64,000 nt of DNA from Blautia glucerasea (GCF_020537505.1 NZ_JAJBMO010000021.1:1-64000); one strand, 5' to 3'; positions 27,821 to 38,120 are shown, counted from the stretch's first letter. The notes: generated by a model from the letters alone, not told the origin. Numbers and translations are program-made.

Positions 27821-29602
27821 TTATTTCACCAAATAATATCTTGCAGAGAACGGACCCATTTTAAATACTGCTTTGCCCCCTGTAATTACCTTCTCCTTCT
27901 TGGTATAGCGCTTTTTACCGCCATATTTCACCATATCACTTGCAAGGAGAAGCTCATATCCGGCATAATCTTTTTTCAAAGTGTATTCCTGGATTTCGTC
28001 GGAGAAATTGAACACAGCCAAAATTTTCTGGTCACCACTGATTCTTTCAAACAGATACATGCACTTCTGCTCCTGATGGCAATCCACCCATGAGAAACCA
28101 TCCTGGCTGAAATCTCTCTGGGAAAAAGCACTGTTCTTCAGATAGCATTGATTCAGATCTGCCATGAATTTATGAAATGCTTCATGAACAGGGAATTCCA
28201 GCAGAATCCAGTCCAACTCATCCTTTTCGCACCATTCCTTCAGCTGTGCCAGCTCATTTCCCATAAAATTCAGCTTTGCACCCGGGTGCGCATACATATA
28301 CATATAGAAAGCTCTTGCCTGTGGAAATTTCCCGTCGTAACCACCGTTCATCTTCTGGGCGATGGTTGCCTTTCCGTGGACAACCTCGTCATGGGACAAT
28401 GGCAGGATATAGCGCTCATTGTAAAAATACATCATAGAGAATGTCAGCTTGTGATATTTTTCCTGTCTTTCTTTTGCATCTGCCTGAAAATAAGACAGAG
28501 TATCATGCATCCATCCAAGGTCCCATTTGTAATCAAATCCAAGTCCGCCCTCCCATACCGGCTTTGTCACACCCTGATATGGAGTGGAATCCTCGGCAAA
28601 AAGGAGGCAGTCAGGGATTCGCTCCTTTAAGCCCTGATTCATGGTACGGATAAATTTCAGAGCTGCCAGATTTTCTCCACGGCTTGCATCCCCCTGCCAG
28701 TAAATCAGATTTCCTACTGCATCCATACGAAGGCCGTCGAAATGGAATTCATTCATCCAGTAATAGGCAGAGGACTGCAGAAAACTGCAAACTTCTCCTC
28801 TGGAATGCATAAAATTGCAGCTTCCCCATTCGTTGCGGCCAACTGCCATGTTTGGATATTCATAAAGGGCTGTTCCGTCATATTCTGCCAACGCATAATC
28901 ATTCACTGCAAAATGCACTGGAACAAAGTCCAGAATGACCCCAATTCCAGCCTGGTGGCACTGGTCTACAAATGCTTTCAGTTCTTCCGGCTTACCATAG
29001 CGGGAGGTTGGACTGAAATATCCTGTATCCTGATATCCCCAGGATTCGTCGCATGGGTACTCACAGAGAGGCATGATCTCCAAATAATTATAGCCGTGTT
29101 CCTTCAGATAGGCGATAAGGATCGGTGCCAGTTCCTCATAGGTGTACCAGTCTTCCTGCCCTTCGCCTCGTTTTTTCCAGGAGCCAAAATGCATTTCATA
29201 AATGTTTACTGGTTTGTCGTAGCTTGCTTTGCGGTTTTTCAGCCATTTGCTGTCGCCAAATTCATAACCGCCAAGATCATAGGTCTTTGAAGCAGTGCCT
29301 GGACGCATCTCGCTATAAAAAGCATAGGGGTCTGCGTGGTCTACGAAGGAGCCATCCTGACGGTAAATTCTGTATTTATACATCAGGCCAGAGCCTACAT
29401 CATTTATGGTACATTCCCAGAAATTGCCATCATGAACACGGTTCATAGGAGTCTCTGTCCAGCCGTTGAACTCACCAATTACAGATACTCGCTGCGCTGC
29501 CGGGGCAAATGTACGGAAGGTGGTTCCGCCATCCCATACGTGAGCACCAAGGTACTGATATGCTTCAAATTCTTTTCCTGTATAAAAGTTGTAAAAATCC
29601 AT
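27821..29602 (-). CDS. glgB: 1,4-alpha-glucan branching enzyme
   Basis: A 593-residue glycogen branching enzyme of glycoside hydrolase family 13. It has an N-terminal CBM48 domain (about 15-110), the catalytic barrel with nucleophile region FDGLRMDAVGN, acid/base region LLFAEDST and LSHDEVVHGK, and a C-terminal beta domain. It makes alpha-1,6 branches in glycogen. The start at 29602 follows GGGAGAG; the frame extends upstream without a site. No other glycogen gene is adjacent. A TetR-type gene with an operator-like palindrome is divergent. Confidence 0.9.
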   Translation of the reverse strand: MDFYNFYTGKEFEAYQYLGAHVWDGGTTFRTFAPAAQRVSVIGEFNGWTETPMNRVHDGNFWECTINDVGSGLMYKYRIYRQDGSFVDHADPYAFYSEMRPGTASKTYDLGGYEFGDSKWLKNRKASYDKPVNIYEMHFGSWKKRGEGQEDWYTYEELAPILIAYLKEHGYNYLEIMPLCEYPCDESWGYQDTGYFSPTSRYGKPEELKAFVDQCHQAGIGVILDFVPVHFAVNDYALAEYDGTALYEYPNMAVGRNEWGSCNFMHSRGEVCSFLQSSAYYWMNEFHFDGLRMDAVGNLIYWQGDASRGENLAALKFIRTMNQGLKERIPDCLLFAEDSTPYQGVTKPVWEGGLGFDYKWDLGWMHDTLSYFQADAKERQEKYHKLTFSMMYFYNERYILPLSHDEVVHGKATIAQKMNGGYDGKFPQARAFYMYMYAHPGAKLNFMGNELAQLKEWCEKDELDWILLEFPVHEAFHKFMADLNQCYLKNSAFSQRDFSQDGFSWVDCHQEQKCMYLFERISGDQKILAVFNFSDEIQEYTLKKDYAGYELLLASDMVKYGGKKRYTKKEKVITGGKAVFKMGPFSARYYLVK

Positions 29603-29713
29603 GTTTTTGCTCTCCCATTCATTATAAAAAGATATTAGACAGTAGTTGGTTTTCTTTGTATAATGAGTATAATTGCGTGGAGAGGAAAATGCCACCGACG
29701 AAAAGCGACATTA

Positions 29714-29727
29714 GTTGGATATCCAAC
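29714..29727. promoter_or_regulatory. Palindromic operator candidate for the TetR-type regulator
   Basis: GTTGGATATCCAAC is a perfect 14-base palindrome in the glgB/TetR intergenic region. A second half site TGTTGGATTT lies at 29740-29749, nearer the TetR start. Confidence 0.55.
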
Positions 29728-29780
29728 GTTTTTTAGAATGTGTTGGATTTCTAATTTATTGAAATAGGGGATATATAAGT

Positions 29781-30329
29781 ATGGATATCAGAATTGAAAA
29801 AACCAGACAGAGTATTATAAATGCTTTTATAGAACTGCGTTCTCATAAGGAGCTGGAGAGGATTACAATTAAGGAATTGTGTGAGAAAGCACAGATCAAT
29901 AAATCTACCTTTTATGCCCATTATCAGGATATTTATCATCTCTCGGATACGTTGGAAACGGAAGTTGTGGTATCAATTATGGAGAATCTCACTCATCCGG
30001 AGAGAGTGCTGGAGGATACCACTTTTTTTTCCAGGGAACTGTTTATGGGGTTTCTGGCAAAGGATTCGCTGATCGGGATTTTGTTTTCGGGAAGCAGGAG
30101 TAAATGCCTGGTGCAGAAAATCGAAGTGGCCTTGAAAGAACTGGTGTTTGGAGCTTACCCTCAATATCGGGAGGACAAGGACATTAATATTATGCTCACT
30201 TATATTCTATATGGATGTTATTATGCGTTTTATGAAAACCGAAAATATGGAGATGTGCCTGTGCTTTCCAGTATTACAGAACTTACAGGCAAGACAGCGA
30301 AGGCAGCATTAAAAATGATAAAAAATTAG
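29781..30329 (+). CDS. TetR-family transcriptional regulator
   Basis: A 182-residue TetR-type repressor. Residues about 8-55 contain the helix-turn-helix (ITIKELCEKAQINKSTFYAH), and the C-terminal domain resembles the TetR_C_33/YcfQ-like type found in Firmicutes. It is divergent from glgB with a perfect palindrome between the two genes, so it probably represses itself and possibly glgB. The ligand is unknown. Confidence 0.85.
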   Translation: MDIRIEKTRQSIINAFIELRSHKELERITIKELCEKAQINKSTFYAHYQDIYHLSDTLETEVVVSIMENLTHPERVLEDTTFFSRELFMGFLAKDSLIGILFSGSRSKCLVQKIEVALKELVFGAYPQYREDKDINIMLTYILYGCYYAFYENRKYGDVPVLSSITELTGKTAKAALKMIKN

Positions 30330-30416
30330 AAGCACCTCAGCAGACATTATTCCTCAAAGTGTGCAGCTTTGCAACAACTAAACAATTACCTATTTTCATC
30401 GCAGGAGGTCAATAAA

Positions 30417-32354
30417 TTGACAACAAACAATTCGAATATACAAGAAATTAATTCTGTTACTTCACCAGTAACGCCCTTACAAATTCTAAAAACTTACTTC
30501 GGATACGACTCCTTCCGGGATGGGCAAGGAGAAATTATAGATACCATTTTAAGTAGAAGGGATGCGCTGGCAATTATGCCGACAGGGGCTGGAAAATCCC
30601 TTTGTTATCAAGTTCCAGCGCTGCTTTTGCCAGGAATTACATTGGTGGTTTCACCGCTGATCTCACTTATGCAGGATCAGGTGAAATCTCTGAATGAAGC
30701 AGGAATTCACGCGGCTTATATTAATTCCTCGCTGACTGAGGGACAGATTAATAAGGCTCTTTCTTTTGCTGCAAGGGGAGTTTACAAGATCATTTATGTA
30801 GCACCAGAACGACTGGAAACAGCTTCATTTCTAAGCTTCGCGCTCCATACTCCTATCTCCATGGTAACTGTAGACGAGGCCCACTGTATCTCCCAATGGG
30901 GACAAGATTTCCGTCCAAGTTACTTAAAAATCATAGATTTTGTGGAACAGCTGCCTGGCAATCCGATCATCAGTGCCTTCACTGCCACCGCAACAGAAGT
31001 GGTAAAAAATGACATTGCAAGGATCCTGAAACTGAAGAATCCCAACGTTGTTGTCACTGGTTTTGACAGAGAAAATCTCTATTATCAAGTGGAACATCTC
31101 ACTGGAAAGCAGAAGGGCATCTTTATCCAGAATTACATAGAAACCCATCCAAACGAAAGCGGAATCATCTACTGTGCCACTAGAAAAAACGTGGATACTT
31201 TGTATGAGAAATTATAGAAACAAGGCGTCTCTGTAACCCGTTACCACGCTGGAATGAGCAACGATATCCGCAAGAAAAGCCAGGATGATTTCATCTACGA
31301 CCGTGCTCAGGTAGTCATCGCCACAAATGCCTTTGGTATGGGAATTGACAAGTCCAACGTGCGCTTCGTCATCCATTACAACATGCCTCAGAGCATGGAA
31401 AACTACTACCAGGAAGCCGGACGTGCCGGAAGAGACGGCGAACCAGCTAAATGCATTCTTCTCTTCTCCGCCCAGGATGTGATGATCAGCAAACTGCTTC
31501 TTGGAAGCAAAGACTTCGAGGGCATGGATTTTCAGGAAATCGACCAGGTAAAGCGCCAGGATTCCCGCCGCCTCCAGCTTATGGAAGGCTACTGCATGAC
31601 TACCTCCTGCCTGCGTAATTACATTCTGGAATACTTCGGCGAAACCACAGATACCCCCTGCGACAATTGCGGTAACTGCCACCAGGAATTTGAAGAACTT
31701 GACATGACCCAGGACGCCAAATGGGTAATCGGCTGCATCACCGAAATGCGCGGCCGCTACGGTCAGGCTCTTGTAACCGGCACCCTCCTTGGCTCCAAAA
31801 AAGCCCGCCTGAAAGACATCGGTGCCACCTCCTACAACTGCTATGCCAAACTGGAAAACCGCACCGAAGCCGACCTCCGGCTCCTTATAAGCCAGATGAT
31901 CCGCATGGGCTATATCATTCAGACTGAGGGCGAATATAGTGTCCTAAAAGTAGGAAACATCGCAGATTTACAAACAAAAAATATCAAAATTATAGTAAAG
32001 AAATTCAAAGAAAAAGAGAAAATATCAGCCTCAAAGAAACGCAAAAATCCATTCGAAAAAGACAGTTTTTCCGCTTCCAAAGTGGGTTCATCCGCTGGCA
32101 CCACCGCCGCAAACTCCAGCCGTAACTCCGCTCTTTTCGAGACCTTACGCCAGCTCCGCCTCCAAATTGCCAAAGAAGAATCCGTCCCGCCCTACATCGT
32201 CTTCACCGACAAAACCCTTATCGACATGTGCGAGAAACTCCCCCAGAATGAGGACGAAATGCTTAACGTATCCGGCGTAGGACAGAATAAGCTTAAGAAA
32301 TATGGACAGCGATTTTTACAGGAAATTTTCTCGTTTCTATCCACTAATCATTAA
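30417..32354 (+). pseudogene. recQ: ATP-dependent DNA helicase RecQ interrupted by an in-frame amber codon
   Basis: The reading frame runs 645 codons as RecQ: Walker A MPTGAGKS, DEAH box VDEAHC, helicase motif VI HYNMPQSMENYYQEAGRAGRDG split over residues near 322, a zinc-binding RQC part (CDNCGNC) and a C-terminal HRDC domain. Codon 267 (31215-31217) is TAG in the linker LYEKL-x-KQGVSVTRYHAGM, where relatives commonly have Gln, so one C-to-T change explains it. The start is TTG 30417 after AGGAGGT. Without suppression only the first RecA lobe is made. Sequence error, recent decay or readthrough are all possible. After the stop, codons end in C more often than before it. Confidence 0.85.
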
Positions 32355-32404
32355 ACATTACATTGCTGTTTAGGGTGTTGGCTTCCAGCCAGTACACAGC
32401 ATTT

Positions 32405-32616
32405 GGGCAATGGGTATTACTCCAGCGAACCATTTCAGGCGCGCCCTTAGCGTAGATGAAATCCAGTGCTTACGAAGACTTAGGAGTGACGGCTCTCCGG
32501 AACTCCTTAGTCGCAGTTAGCGATTAGTTCATCGTAGCGTTGCGCCGGTGAGTGAGTAATACCCATTGTCCGAATGCATCCCTTTTAGACGAACTTTTAA
32601 CCCACAAAATAGCAAC
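32405..32616. repeat. Long palindromic intergenic repeat (copy 2)
   Basis: The 342-base gap between recQ and pflA holds a nested inverted repeat. Outer arms are 32405-32422 and 32554-32571 (GGGCAATGGGTATTACTC type), middle arms about 32439-32460 and 32528-32546 (GGCGC..CGTAGATGAA), and inner arms 32477-32487 and 32502-32512 (GACTTAGGAGT). A tail to 32616 repeats at positions 1-56 of the window. It has no reading frame and could be a non-autonomous mobile element or a structured RNA. Confidence 0.75.
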
Positions 32617-32622
32617 TTAAAA

Positions 32623-32661
32623 GAGGCCATTGCGAACTCATTTCCAGTCCGCAACGGCCTC
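32623..32661 (-). terminator. Terminator of pflBA
   Basis: GAGGCCGTTGCG pairs with CGCAATGGCCTC on the minus strand and is followed by TTTTAAGTT, 36 bases after the pflA stop. The stem core resembles the azlCD terminator next to the other repeat copy. Confidence 0.8.
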
Positions 32662-32696
32662 CCCTTAAGGAGTTTTATTTACTTTCTTTCACGCTC

Positions 32697-33425
32697 TTAA
32701 ATCGCCCCAAGAATCCGTCTGGCATTATCAATCCTCTCCTGCACCGGAGGTTTCACGCCCTCCAGCGGATAAGGAATACCCAGCTTTTCCCATTTAAAGG
32801 TTCCCAGTGTATGATACGGAAGAACTTCCACGCGCTCAACGTTTTTCAGCGTCTTAATGAAATCCGCCAGCTGGTGCAGATACTCATCCTTGTCGCTGCC
32901 CCCCGGTACCAGTACGTGCCGGATCCAAACAGGCTTACCCATATCCGAAAGCTCACGGGCCATGGCAAGAATATTGGTATTCGTCTGCCCGGTAAGCTTC
33001 ACATGCTCCTGCTCATTGATCTGCTTGATATCCAGAAGCAGAAGATCTGTATACTTCATCAGCTCCAGCCACTTAGAATGCCACGGCTCCTTAGTCGTAT
33101 AAGGATTTCCGCTGGTATCCAAAGTAGTATGGACTCCCGCTTCCTTTGCCTTACGGAAAAGCTCTGTGAGAAAATCCATCTGCAAAAGTGGTTCCCCGCC
33201 GCTCACCGTGATACCGCCTTTCTCGCCCCAGTAGGACTTAAACCGAAGTGCTGTCTTCAAAAGCTGATCCGTGGTGTACTCTTTTCCATCTGTCATATTC
33301 CAGGTATCCGGATTATGGCAGAATTGGCAGCGCATAGCACAGCCAGAAAGAAAAATCACATATCTCACTCCAGGTCCGTCCACAGACCCGAAGCTCTCCA
33401 GAGAATGAACATAGCCTTTTAACAT
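32697..33425 (-). CDS. pflA: Pyruvate formate-lyase activating enzyme
   Basis: A 242-residue radical SAM enzyme. The [4Fe-4S] cluster motif is CAMRCQFC (CxxxCxxC), followed by VSGGEP and the SAM-binding segments of PflA. It places the glycyl radical on PflB using a 5'-deoxyadenosyl radical. Length matches E. coli PflA (246). The start at 33425 follows AAAGGAA; two upstream in-frame ATGs lack a site. It follows pflB by 105 bases in the same transcript and ends at a strong terminator. Confidence 0.9.
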   Translation of the reverse strand: MLKGYVHSLESFGSVDGPGVRYVIFLSGCAMRCQFCHNPDTWNMTDGKEYTTDQLLKTALRFKSYWGEKGGITVSGGEPLLQMDFLTELFRKAKEAGVHTTLDTSGNPYTTKEPWHSKWLELMKYTDLLLLDIKQINEQEHVKLTGQTNTNILAMARELSDMGKPVWIRHVLVPGGSDKDEYLHQLADFIKTLKNVERVEVLPYHTLGTFKWEKLGIPYPLEGVKPPVQERIDNARRILGAI

Positions 33426-33530
33426 TTCTAATTCCTTTGCATTCATATTCATAAAAAGGACATGCAAGCTCTAACATATATTGTACTGCATGCCCTTTTG
33501 TTTCACCGATACTATTTTACAATATCAGAC

Positions 33531-35786
33531 TTACATTCTGTCATGGCAGGTTCTGGCAATAACATCCATCTGCTGCTCTCTTGTCAGATCGATAAACTTA
33601 ACGGCATAACCGGAAACACGGATAGTGAAGTTTGCATACTCCTCTTTTTCCGGATGCTCCATAGCATCGATCAGTTTCTCTTTGCCAAATACATTTACGT
33701 TCAGGTGATGTGCACCCTGGTTGAAATATCCGTCCAGTACATGTACCAGATTATCTGTACGCTCTTCATCACTATGTCCAAGAGCTTCCGGATTAATGGT
33801 CTGTGTATTGGAAATTCCATCCAGTGCATCCTCATAGTCAAGCTTTGCAACAGAGTTCAGGGAAGCAAGAAGTCCATTCTGCTCTGCGCCGTAAGATGGG
33901 TTTGCACCAGGTGCCAGAGGCTCTCCAGCCTTTCTTCCATCCGGAAGAGCTCCGGTAGCTTTACCATAAACAACGTTAGAGGTAATGGTAAGAATAGAAG
34001 TGGTTGGCTTGGAATCACGATAGGTATGGATGTGTTTCAGTTTATCCATGAAGGTGGAAAGCAGGTTTCTTGCAATCTCATCTGCTCTGTCATCATCATT
34101 ACCGTAGCGTGGGAAATCACCCTCAACCTGGAAATCGGTGGTAATTCCATCCTCATCACGGATAGCTTTTACCTTCGCATACTTAATAGCAGACAGGGAG
34201 TCTACTACATGTGAAAATCCAGCGATACCAGTTGCAAAAGAACGCTCAACCTTGGTATCAATAAGAGCCATCTCAGCTGCCTCATAGTAATATTTGTCAT
34301 GCATGTAGTGGATCATGTTCAGGGTTCCTACATACAGATGAGCCAGCCAGTCCATCATCTGGTCATATTTCTGCATAACCTCATCATAATCAAGATACTC
34401 GGAAGTGATCGGCTTGTACTCCGGTCCTACCTGAGTCTTTAACTTCTCATCCACACCACCGTTGATTGCGTAAAGGAGGCATTTTGCAAGGTTTGCACGA
34501 GCTCCGAAGAACTGCATTTCCTTACCAGTCTCAGTAGCAGATACACAGCAGCAGATGGAATAATCATCGCCCCATACCGGACGCATAACATCATCGTTCT
34601 CATACTGGATAGAACTTGTTGTAACAGAAATATTAGCAGCATATTTCTTGAAGTTCTCTGGCAGTCTGGAAGAATAAAGAACAGTAAGGTTTGGCTCCGG
34701 AGCCGGTCCCATATCCTCAAGAGTATGGAGGAAACGATAGTCATTCTTGGTAACCATGTGACGTCCGTCAACACCAATACCTGCAACCTCAAGAGTTGCC
34801 CACACCGGGTCACCGGAGAACAGCTGGTTGTAGGACTCAATTCTCGCAAATTTAACCATACGGAATTTCATTACCATGTGGTCAACAAGCTCCTGAGCCT
34901 CTTTCTCAGTGATCACGCCATTCTTAAGGTCTCTTTCAATATAGATATCAAGGAATGTGGAAATACGTCCAACACTCATTGCAGCACCGTTCTGAGTCTT
35001 GATTGCTGCAAGATATCCAAAGTACAGCCACTGGAATGCCTCATGAGCGTTCTTAGCCGGCTCTGAAATATCATAACCATAGATCTTTGCCATCTCTTTC
35101 ATTCCCTTAAGAGCACGGATCTGATCTGCGATTTCCTCACGAAGCTGGAAATCATAACGTCTCATACCCTGACGGTCGCTTGTTGCAAAGTCTTTCTCTT
35201 TGCCCTCGATCAGCGCATCAATACCGTACAGAGCCACACGTCTGTAATCGCCAACGATACGTCCGCGTCCATAAGTATCCGGAAGTCCGGTAAGGATATG
35301 GCTGTGACGTGCTTTTTTCATTTCTGGTGTGTAAATGTCAAAAACGCCCTGGTTATGTGTTTTGAACTCATATTTTGTAAACATATCGTGGATCTGAGGA
35401 TCTACCTTGTAGCCGTACATTTCGCATGCCTGCTCAGCCATTTTGATTCCGCCGTATGGCATAAACGCACGCTTCAAAGGCTTGTCTGTCTGAAGTCCTA
35501 CAACCTTCTCAAGATCCTTCAGGTCTTCAGCAATATATCCTGGTCCGTATGCAGTCAGGCCTGTGACAACCTTTGTCTCCATGTCAAGCACACCATTGTT
35601 GGCACGCTCTGCTTTCTGCAGCTCCTGCAGCTTTCCCCACAGTTTGTCAGTAGCCTCAGTTGGGCCTTCCAGGAAAGAATCGTCTCCGTCATAAGGGGTA
35701 TAATTGTGACGGATAAAATCACGAACGTTGATCTGTTCTTTCCAACGACTTCCTTCGAAGCCTTCCCACTGTGCAAAATCTTTCAT
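33531..35786 (-). CDS. pflB: Pyruvate formate-lyase
   Basis: A 751-residue formate C-acetyltransferase that splits pyruvate with CoA to acetyl-CoA and formate. The catalytic adjacent cysteines occur in [20 protein letters not shown], and the C-terminal glycyl radical loop is RVSGYAVKF. Length and motifs match true PFL rather than the dehydratase branch, in contrast to the enzyme at 56918. It precedes its activase. A TTGACG-17-TATACT promoter with a Rex-like operator just after the -10 box lies upstream. Confidence 0.93.
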   Translation of the reverse strand: MKDFAQWEGFEGSRWKEQINVRDFIRHNYTPYDGDDSFLEGPTEATDKLWGKLQELQKAERANNGVLDMETKVVTGLTAYGPGYIAEDLKDLEKVVGLQTDKPLKRAFMPYGGIKMAEQACEMYGYKVDPQIHDMFTKYEFKTHNQGVFDIYTPEMKKARHSHILTGLPDTYGRGRIVGDYRRVALYGIDALIEGKEKDFATSDRQGMRRYDFQLREEIADQIRALKGMKEMAKIYGYDISEPAKNAHEAFQWLYFGYLAAIKTQNGAAMSVGRISTFLDIYIERDLKNGVITEKEAQELVDHMVMKFRMVKFARIESYNQLFSGDPVWATLEVAGIGVDGRHMVTKNDYRFLHTLEDMGPAPEPNLTVLYSSRLPENFKKYAANISVTTSSIQYENDDVMRPVWGDDYSICCCVSATETGKEMQFFGARANLAKCLLYAINGGVDEKLKTQVGPEYKPITSEYLDYDEVMQKYDQMMDWLAHLYVGTLNMIHYMHDKYYYEAAEMALIDTKVERSFATGIAGFSHVVDSLSAIKYAKVKAIRDEDGITTDFQVEGDFPRYGNDDDRADEIARNLLSTFMDKLKHIHTYRDSKPTTSILTITSNVVYGKATGALPDGRKAGEPLAPGANPSYGAEQNGLLASLNSVAKLDYEDALDGISNTQTINPEALGHSDEERTDNLVHVLDGYFNQGAHHLNVNVFGKEKLIDAMEHPEKEEYANFTIRVSGYAVKFIDLTREQQMDVIARTCHDRM

Positions 35787-35834
35787 TCTTGTACCTCTTT
35801 CTTTATTTTATAGTTCTCCGCGTATGTTGAAGAA

Positions 35835-35852
35835 TTGTTATTGGTTTAACGA
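35835..35852 (-). promoter_or_regulatory. Rex-like operator at the pflB promoter
   Basis: TCGTTAAACCAATAACAA (minus strand) agrees with TTGTTAANNNNTTAACAA at 12 of 14 defined positions. It starts five bases downstream of the -10 box, where a bound repressor would block transcription. Confidence 0.6.
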
Positions 35853-35856
35853 TTGT

Positions 35857-35885
35857 AGTATACGGGATTGTTTTTTCGCCGTCAA
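35857..35885 (-). promoter_or_regulatory. pflBA promoter
   Basis: -35 TTGACG (35885-35880), 17-base spacer, -10 TATACT (35862-35857) on the minus strand. It lies about 75 bases before the pflB start. Confidence 0.7.
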
Positions 35886-36067
35886 TCAGTTTGGTCCATG
35901 CTTTTAATAAAGTACAATTTATCTGGAAAAAAATGGATTTCCCCATATATAAGTCCTATATTCTGTACTTTCATTCGTTTTTTCTAATTTGTAAGCCCAT
36001 TTTTATCGGCACAAATACAGAGAAATATTCTCGATATACTTTGATAAATTTTATCAACTTAATTGAA

Positions 36068-36384
36068 GGGGGCTATCGCTTTAACGAATGAATTTTCGTG
36101 AAGCGGCGTTTTTCTTTTTCCAATCCCATGCACAAACACTATTTTTTCAGTTTCTTTTAATGCATACAGTTTTTTGCGGAGCTTCTTTACATGCTTTATT
36201 TTTATCGTATTTCCATAAACGATTTTTATATCATAAAGCAACTCACACTCAGCTACAAAATCAGCAAGTTTCTGCAAAAGTTTTGCCTGTTTTTTTGTTA
36301 CTGCCTTCTTCCAGACGAAAGTATACTTATTAGCACTGCAGTCAAATCCATAGTCTCCACAAACTGACTTAGTGCGACAGCCCC
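36068..36384 (-). mobile_element. Internally deleted IS1182-type element
   Basis: The 317-base segment is bounded by imperfect terminal inverted repeats, GGGGCTATCGCTTTAA on the left and GGGGCTGTCGCACTAA on the right (complement). Inside, the minus strand keeps an open segment of about 95 codons (YTFVWKKAVTKKQAKLLQKL, KLRKKLYALKETEKIVFVHG, IGKRKTPL) that resembles the central part of IS1182-family transposases. Start, catalytic DDE residues and C-terminus are missing. The rest of the gap 35787-36657 has the pfl promoter and, at 36430-36560, a short unassigned coding-like remnant. Confidence 0.6.
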
Positions 36385-36657
36385 TTTACATTAACCTGTT
36401 CCTGTTAAATTTCAGTAAAAATAGCAAAAGCAGACACTTATCAGCTCATATTGGAGAAACGTTCTACTGCTTTCGTAAAGCTCTCGATGGTCTTATCTGC
36501 ATCGCCATGTTCAATCCCATCGCGGAGTGTGTTACTGTGAACGGAGTGGACAATAACTTATACTCCTTTCTGCTCGCTAAAAATTTAAGTATTTGTTTTA
36601 CTATTATCTTGTCATATGTTATCCTATTCTTACAACATTAAGGGGGAAACAAATGTA

Positions 36658-38049
36658 ATGGAAAAAAAATCAAACCATTTTTCAGGACAGCTTGGTTTTG
36701 TCCTGGCAGCAGCCGGAAGTGCTGTAGGAGTGGGAAATTTGTGGAGATTCCCATATCTTGCCGCAAAAGACGGAGGCGGCTTATTTTTAATTATATATCT
36801 GATTCTGGTACTTACCTTCGGATTTACCCTTCTCACCTCTGATATTGCCATCGGACGGCGTACGCAGAAGAGTGCCATCGGAGCCTATACCCAGATGCGT
36901 CCCAGATGGAAGTTCCTGGGAATCCTTACCTTCCTTGTACCAGTGCTTATTATGACCTATTACGCGGTAATCGGCGGATGGATCACCAAATATGCGGTGG
37001 TATACGTAACCGGTCAGGCGCAGGCAGCTGCCGCAGATGACTATTTTACAGCCTTTATCACCTCTTCCACTTCACCGGTGATCTTCGCACTGCTTTTCAT
37101 GAGTGTTACTGCTTTCATTGTATACAATGGCGTGGAAAAGGGGATTGAAAAAGTATCCAAATGGATGATGCCGGTCCTGCTGGTCCTGGTCGTAGTGATT
37201 GCTGTGTATTCTCTTACGATTTCACATACGGATGCTTCCGGTCAGCTTCGTACCGGCTTACAGGGCTTTCTTTACTACCTGACACCTGACTTTGAGGGAC
37301 TGACTGTGCAGCGTTTTCTGCAGATTCTGCTGGATGCCATGAGCCAGCTGTTTTTTTCACTCAGTGTATCCATGGGAATTATGATCACCTACGGCTCCTA
37401 TGTAAAGCCTGAAGTGAACCTGAACAAGGCGATCAATCAGATTGAAATTTTTGACACAGGTGTTGCCTTTCTTGCAGGTGCCATGATCATCCCGGCAGTA
37501 TATGTTTTTTCTGGCACTGAGGGAATGGGTGCCGGGCCAAGCCTGATGTTTATTTCCCTGCCAAAGGTATTTTCTGCAATGGGAAAAGCCGGTACCTTCG
37601 TAGGAATCCTGTTTTTTGTAACTGCTATTTTTGCAACATTGTCTTCCTGTATTTCCGTACTGGAATCTATTACTGCAAACTGCATGGAAATTTTTCATAC
37701 CAGCCGTAAAAAAACAGTTCTTGTTTTATCTGTGATCTACCTTGCAGCTTCCGCAGTTATCGCTTTGGGATACAGTATTTTCTACGTGGAAGTGAAGCTT
37801 CCGAACGGTTCTGTAGGACAGCTTCTTGATATTATGGATTACATCAGCAACAGTGTTATGATGCCGTTTATTGCACTGCTTTCCACAATTCTCATCGGCT
37901 GGATCGTAACGCCGGATTATGTGATTAGCGAAATGGAAAGAAGCGGGGATAAGTTCCGCAGAAAAAAATTGTACCGCGTCATGATCCGCTTTGTTACACC
38001 GGTTATGATGTTTATTCTGTTTTTACAGTCTACAGGGATTTTATCTTAA
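36658..38049 (+). CDS. Sodium-dependent (NSS family) transporter
   Basis: A 463-residue neurotransmitter:sodium symporter of the LeuT fold. The first helix carries GQLGFVLAAAGSAVGVGNLW with WRFPYL, the conserved substrate and Na+ site, and about eleven helices follow, a number common in bacterial members. It imports an amino acid or related amine with sodium. The ATG at 36658 follows AAGGGGG at a somewhat long distance of 11 bases. A terminator follows. The substrate is not predictable. Confidence 0.87.
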   Translation: MEKKSNHFSGQLGFVLAAAGSAVGVGNLWRFPYLAAKDGGGLFLIIYLILVLTFGFTLLTSDIAIGRRTQKSAIGAYTQMRPRWKFLGILTFLVPVLIMTYYAVIGGWITKYAVVYVTGQAQAAAADDYFTAFITSSTSPVIFALLFMSVTAFIVYNGVEKGIEKVSKWMMPVLLVLVVVIAVYSLTISHTDASGQLRTGLQGFLYYLTPDFEGLTVQRFLQILLDAMSQLFFSLSVSMGIMITYGSYVKPEVNLNKAINQIEIFDTGVAFLAGAMIIPAVYVFSGTEGMGAGPSLMFISLPKVFSAMGKAGTFVGILFFVTAIFATLSSCISVLESITANCMEIFHTSRKKTVLVLSVIYLAASAVIALGYSIFYVEVKLPNGSVGQLLDIMDYISNSVMMPFIALLSTILIGWIVTPDYVISEMERSGDKFRRKKLYRVMIRFVTPVMMFILFLQSTGILS

Positions 38050-38120
38050 ACTGCGGAGCATGTTTGAGGAAGACTTTCCGCAAGATGTGCCTCACAATTT
38101 GCGACAGATTATATTGTATA

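Noticed and set aside
31215..31217. Pyrrolysine at the recQ amber codon
   Set aside because: No pylT, pylS or methylamine methyltransferase genes are in the window, and relatives would be expected to have Gln here.
36059..36277. HigB/RelE-like toxin gene
   Set aside because: The end of the frame recalls such toxins, but it lies between IS1182-type terminal repeats and reads as a central transposase fragment without its own start.
36430..36560. Small gene on the minus strand before the NSS transporter
   Set aside because: An AGAAAGGAG precedes a short coding-like stretch, but it has no ATG and ends after about 35 codons; it is noted only as a remnant.
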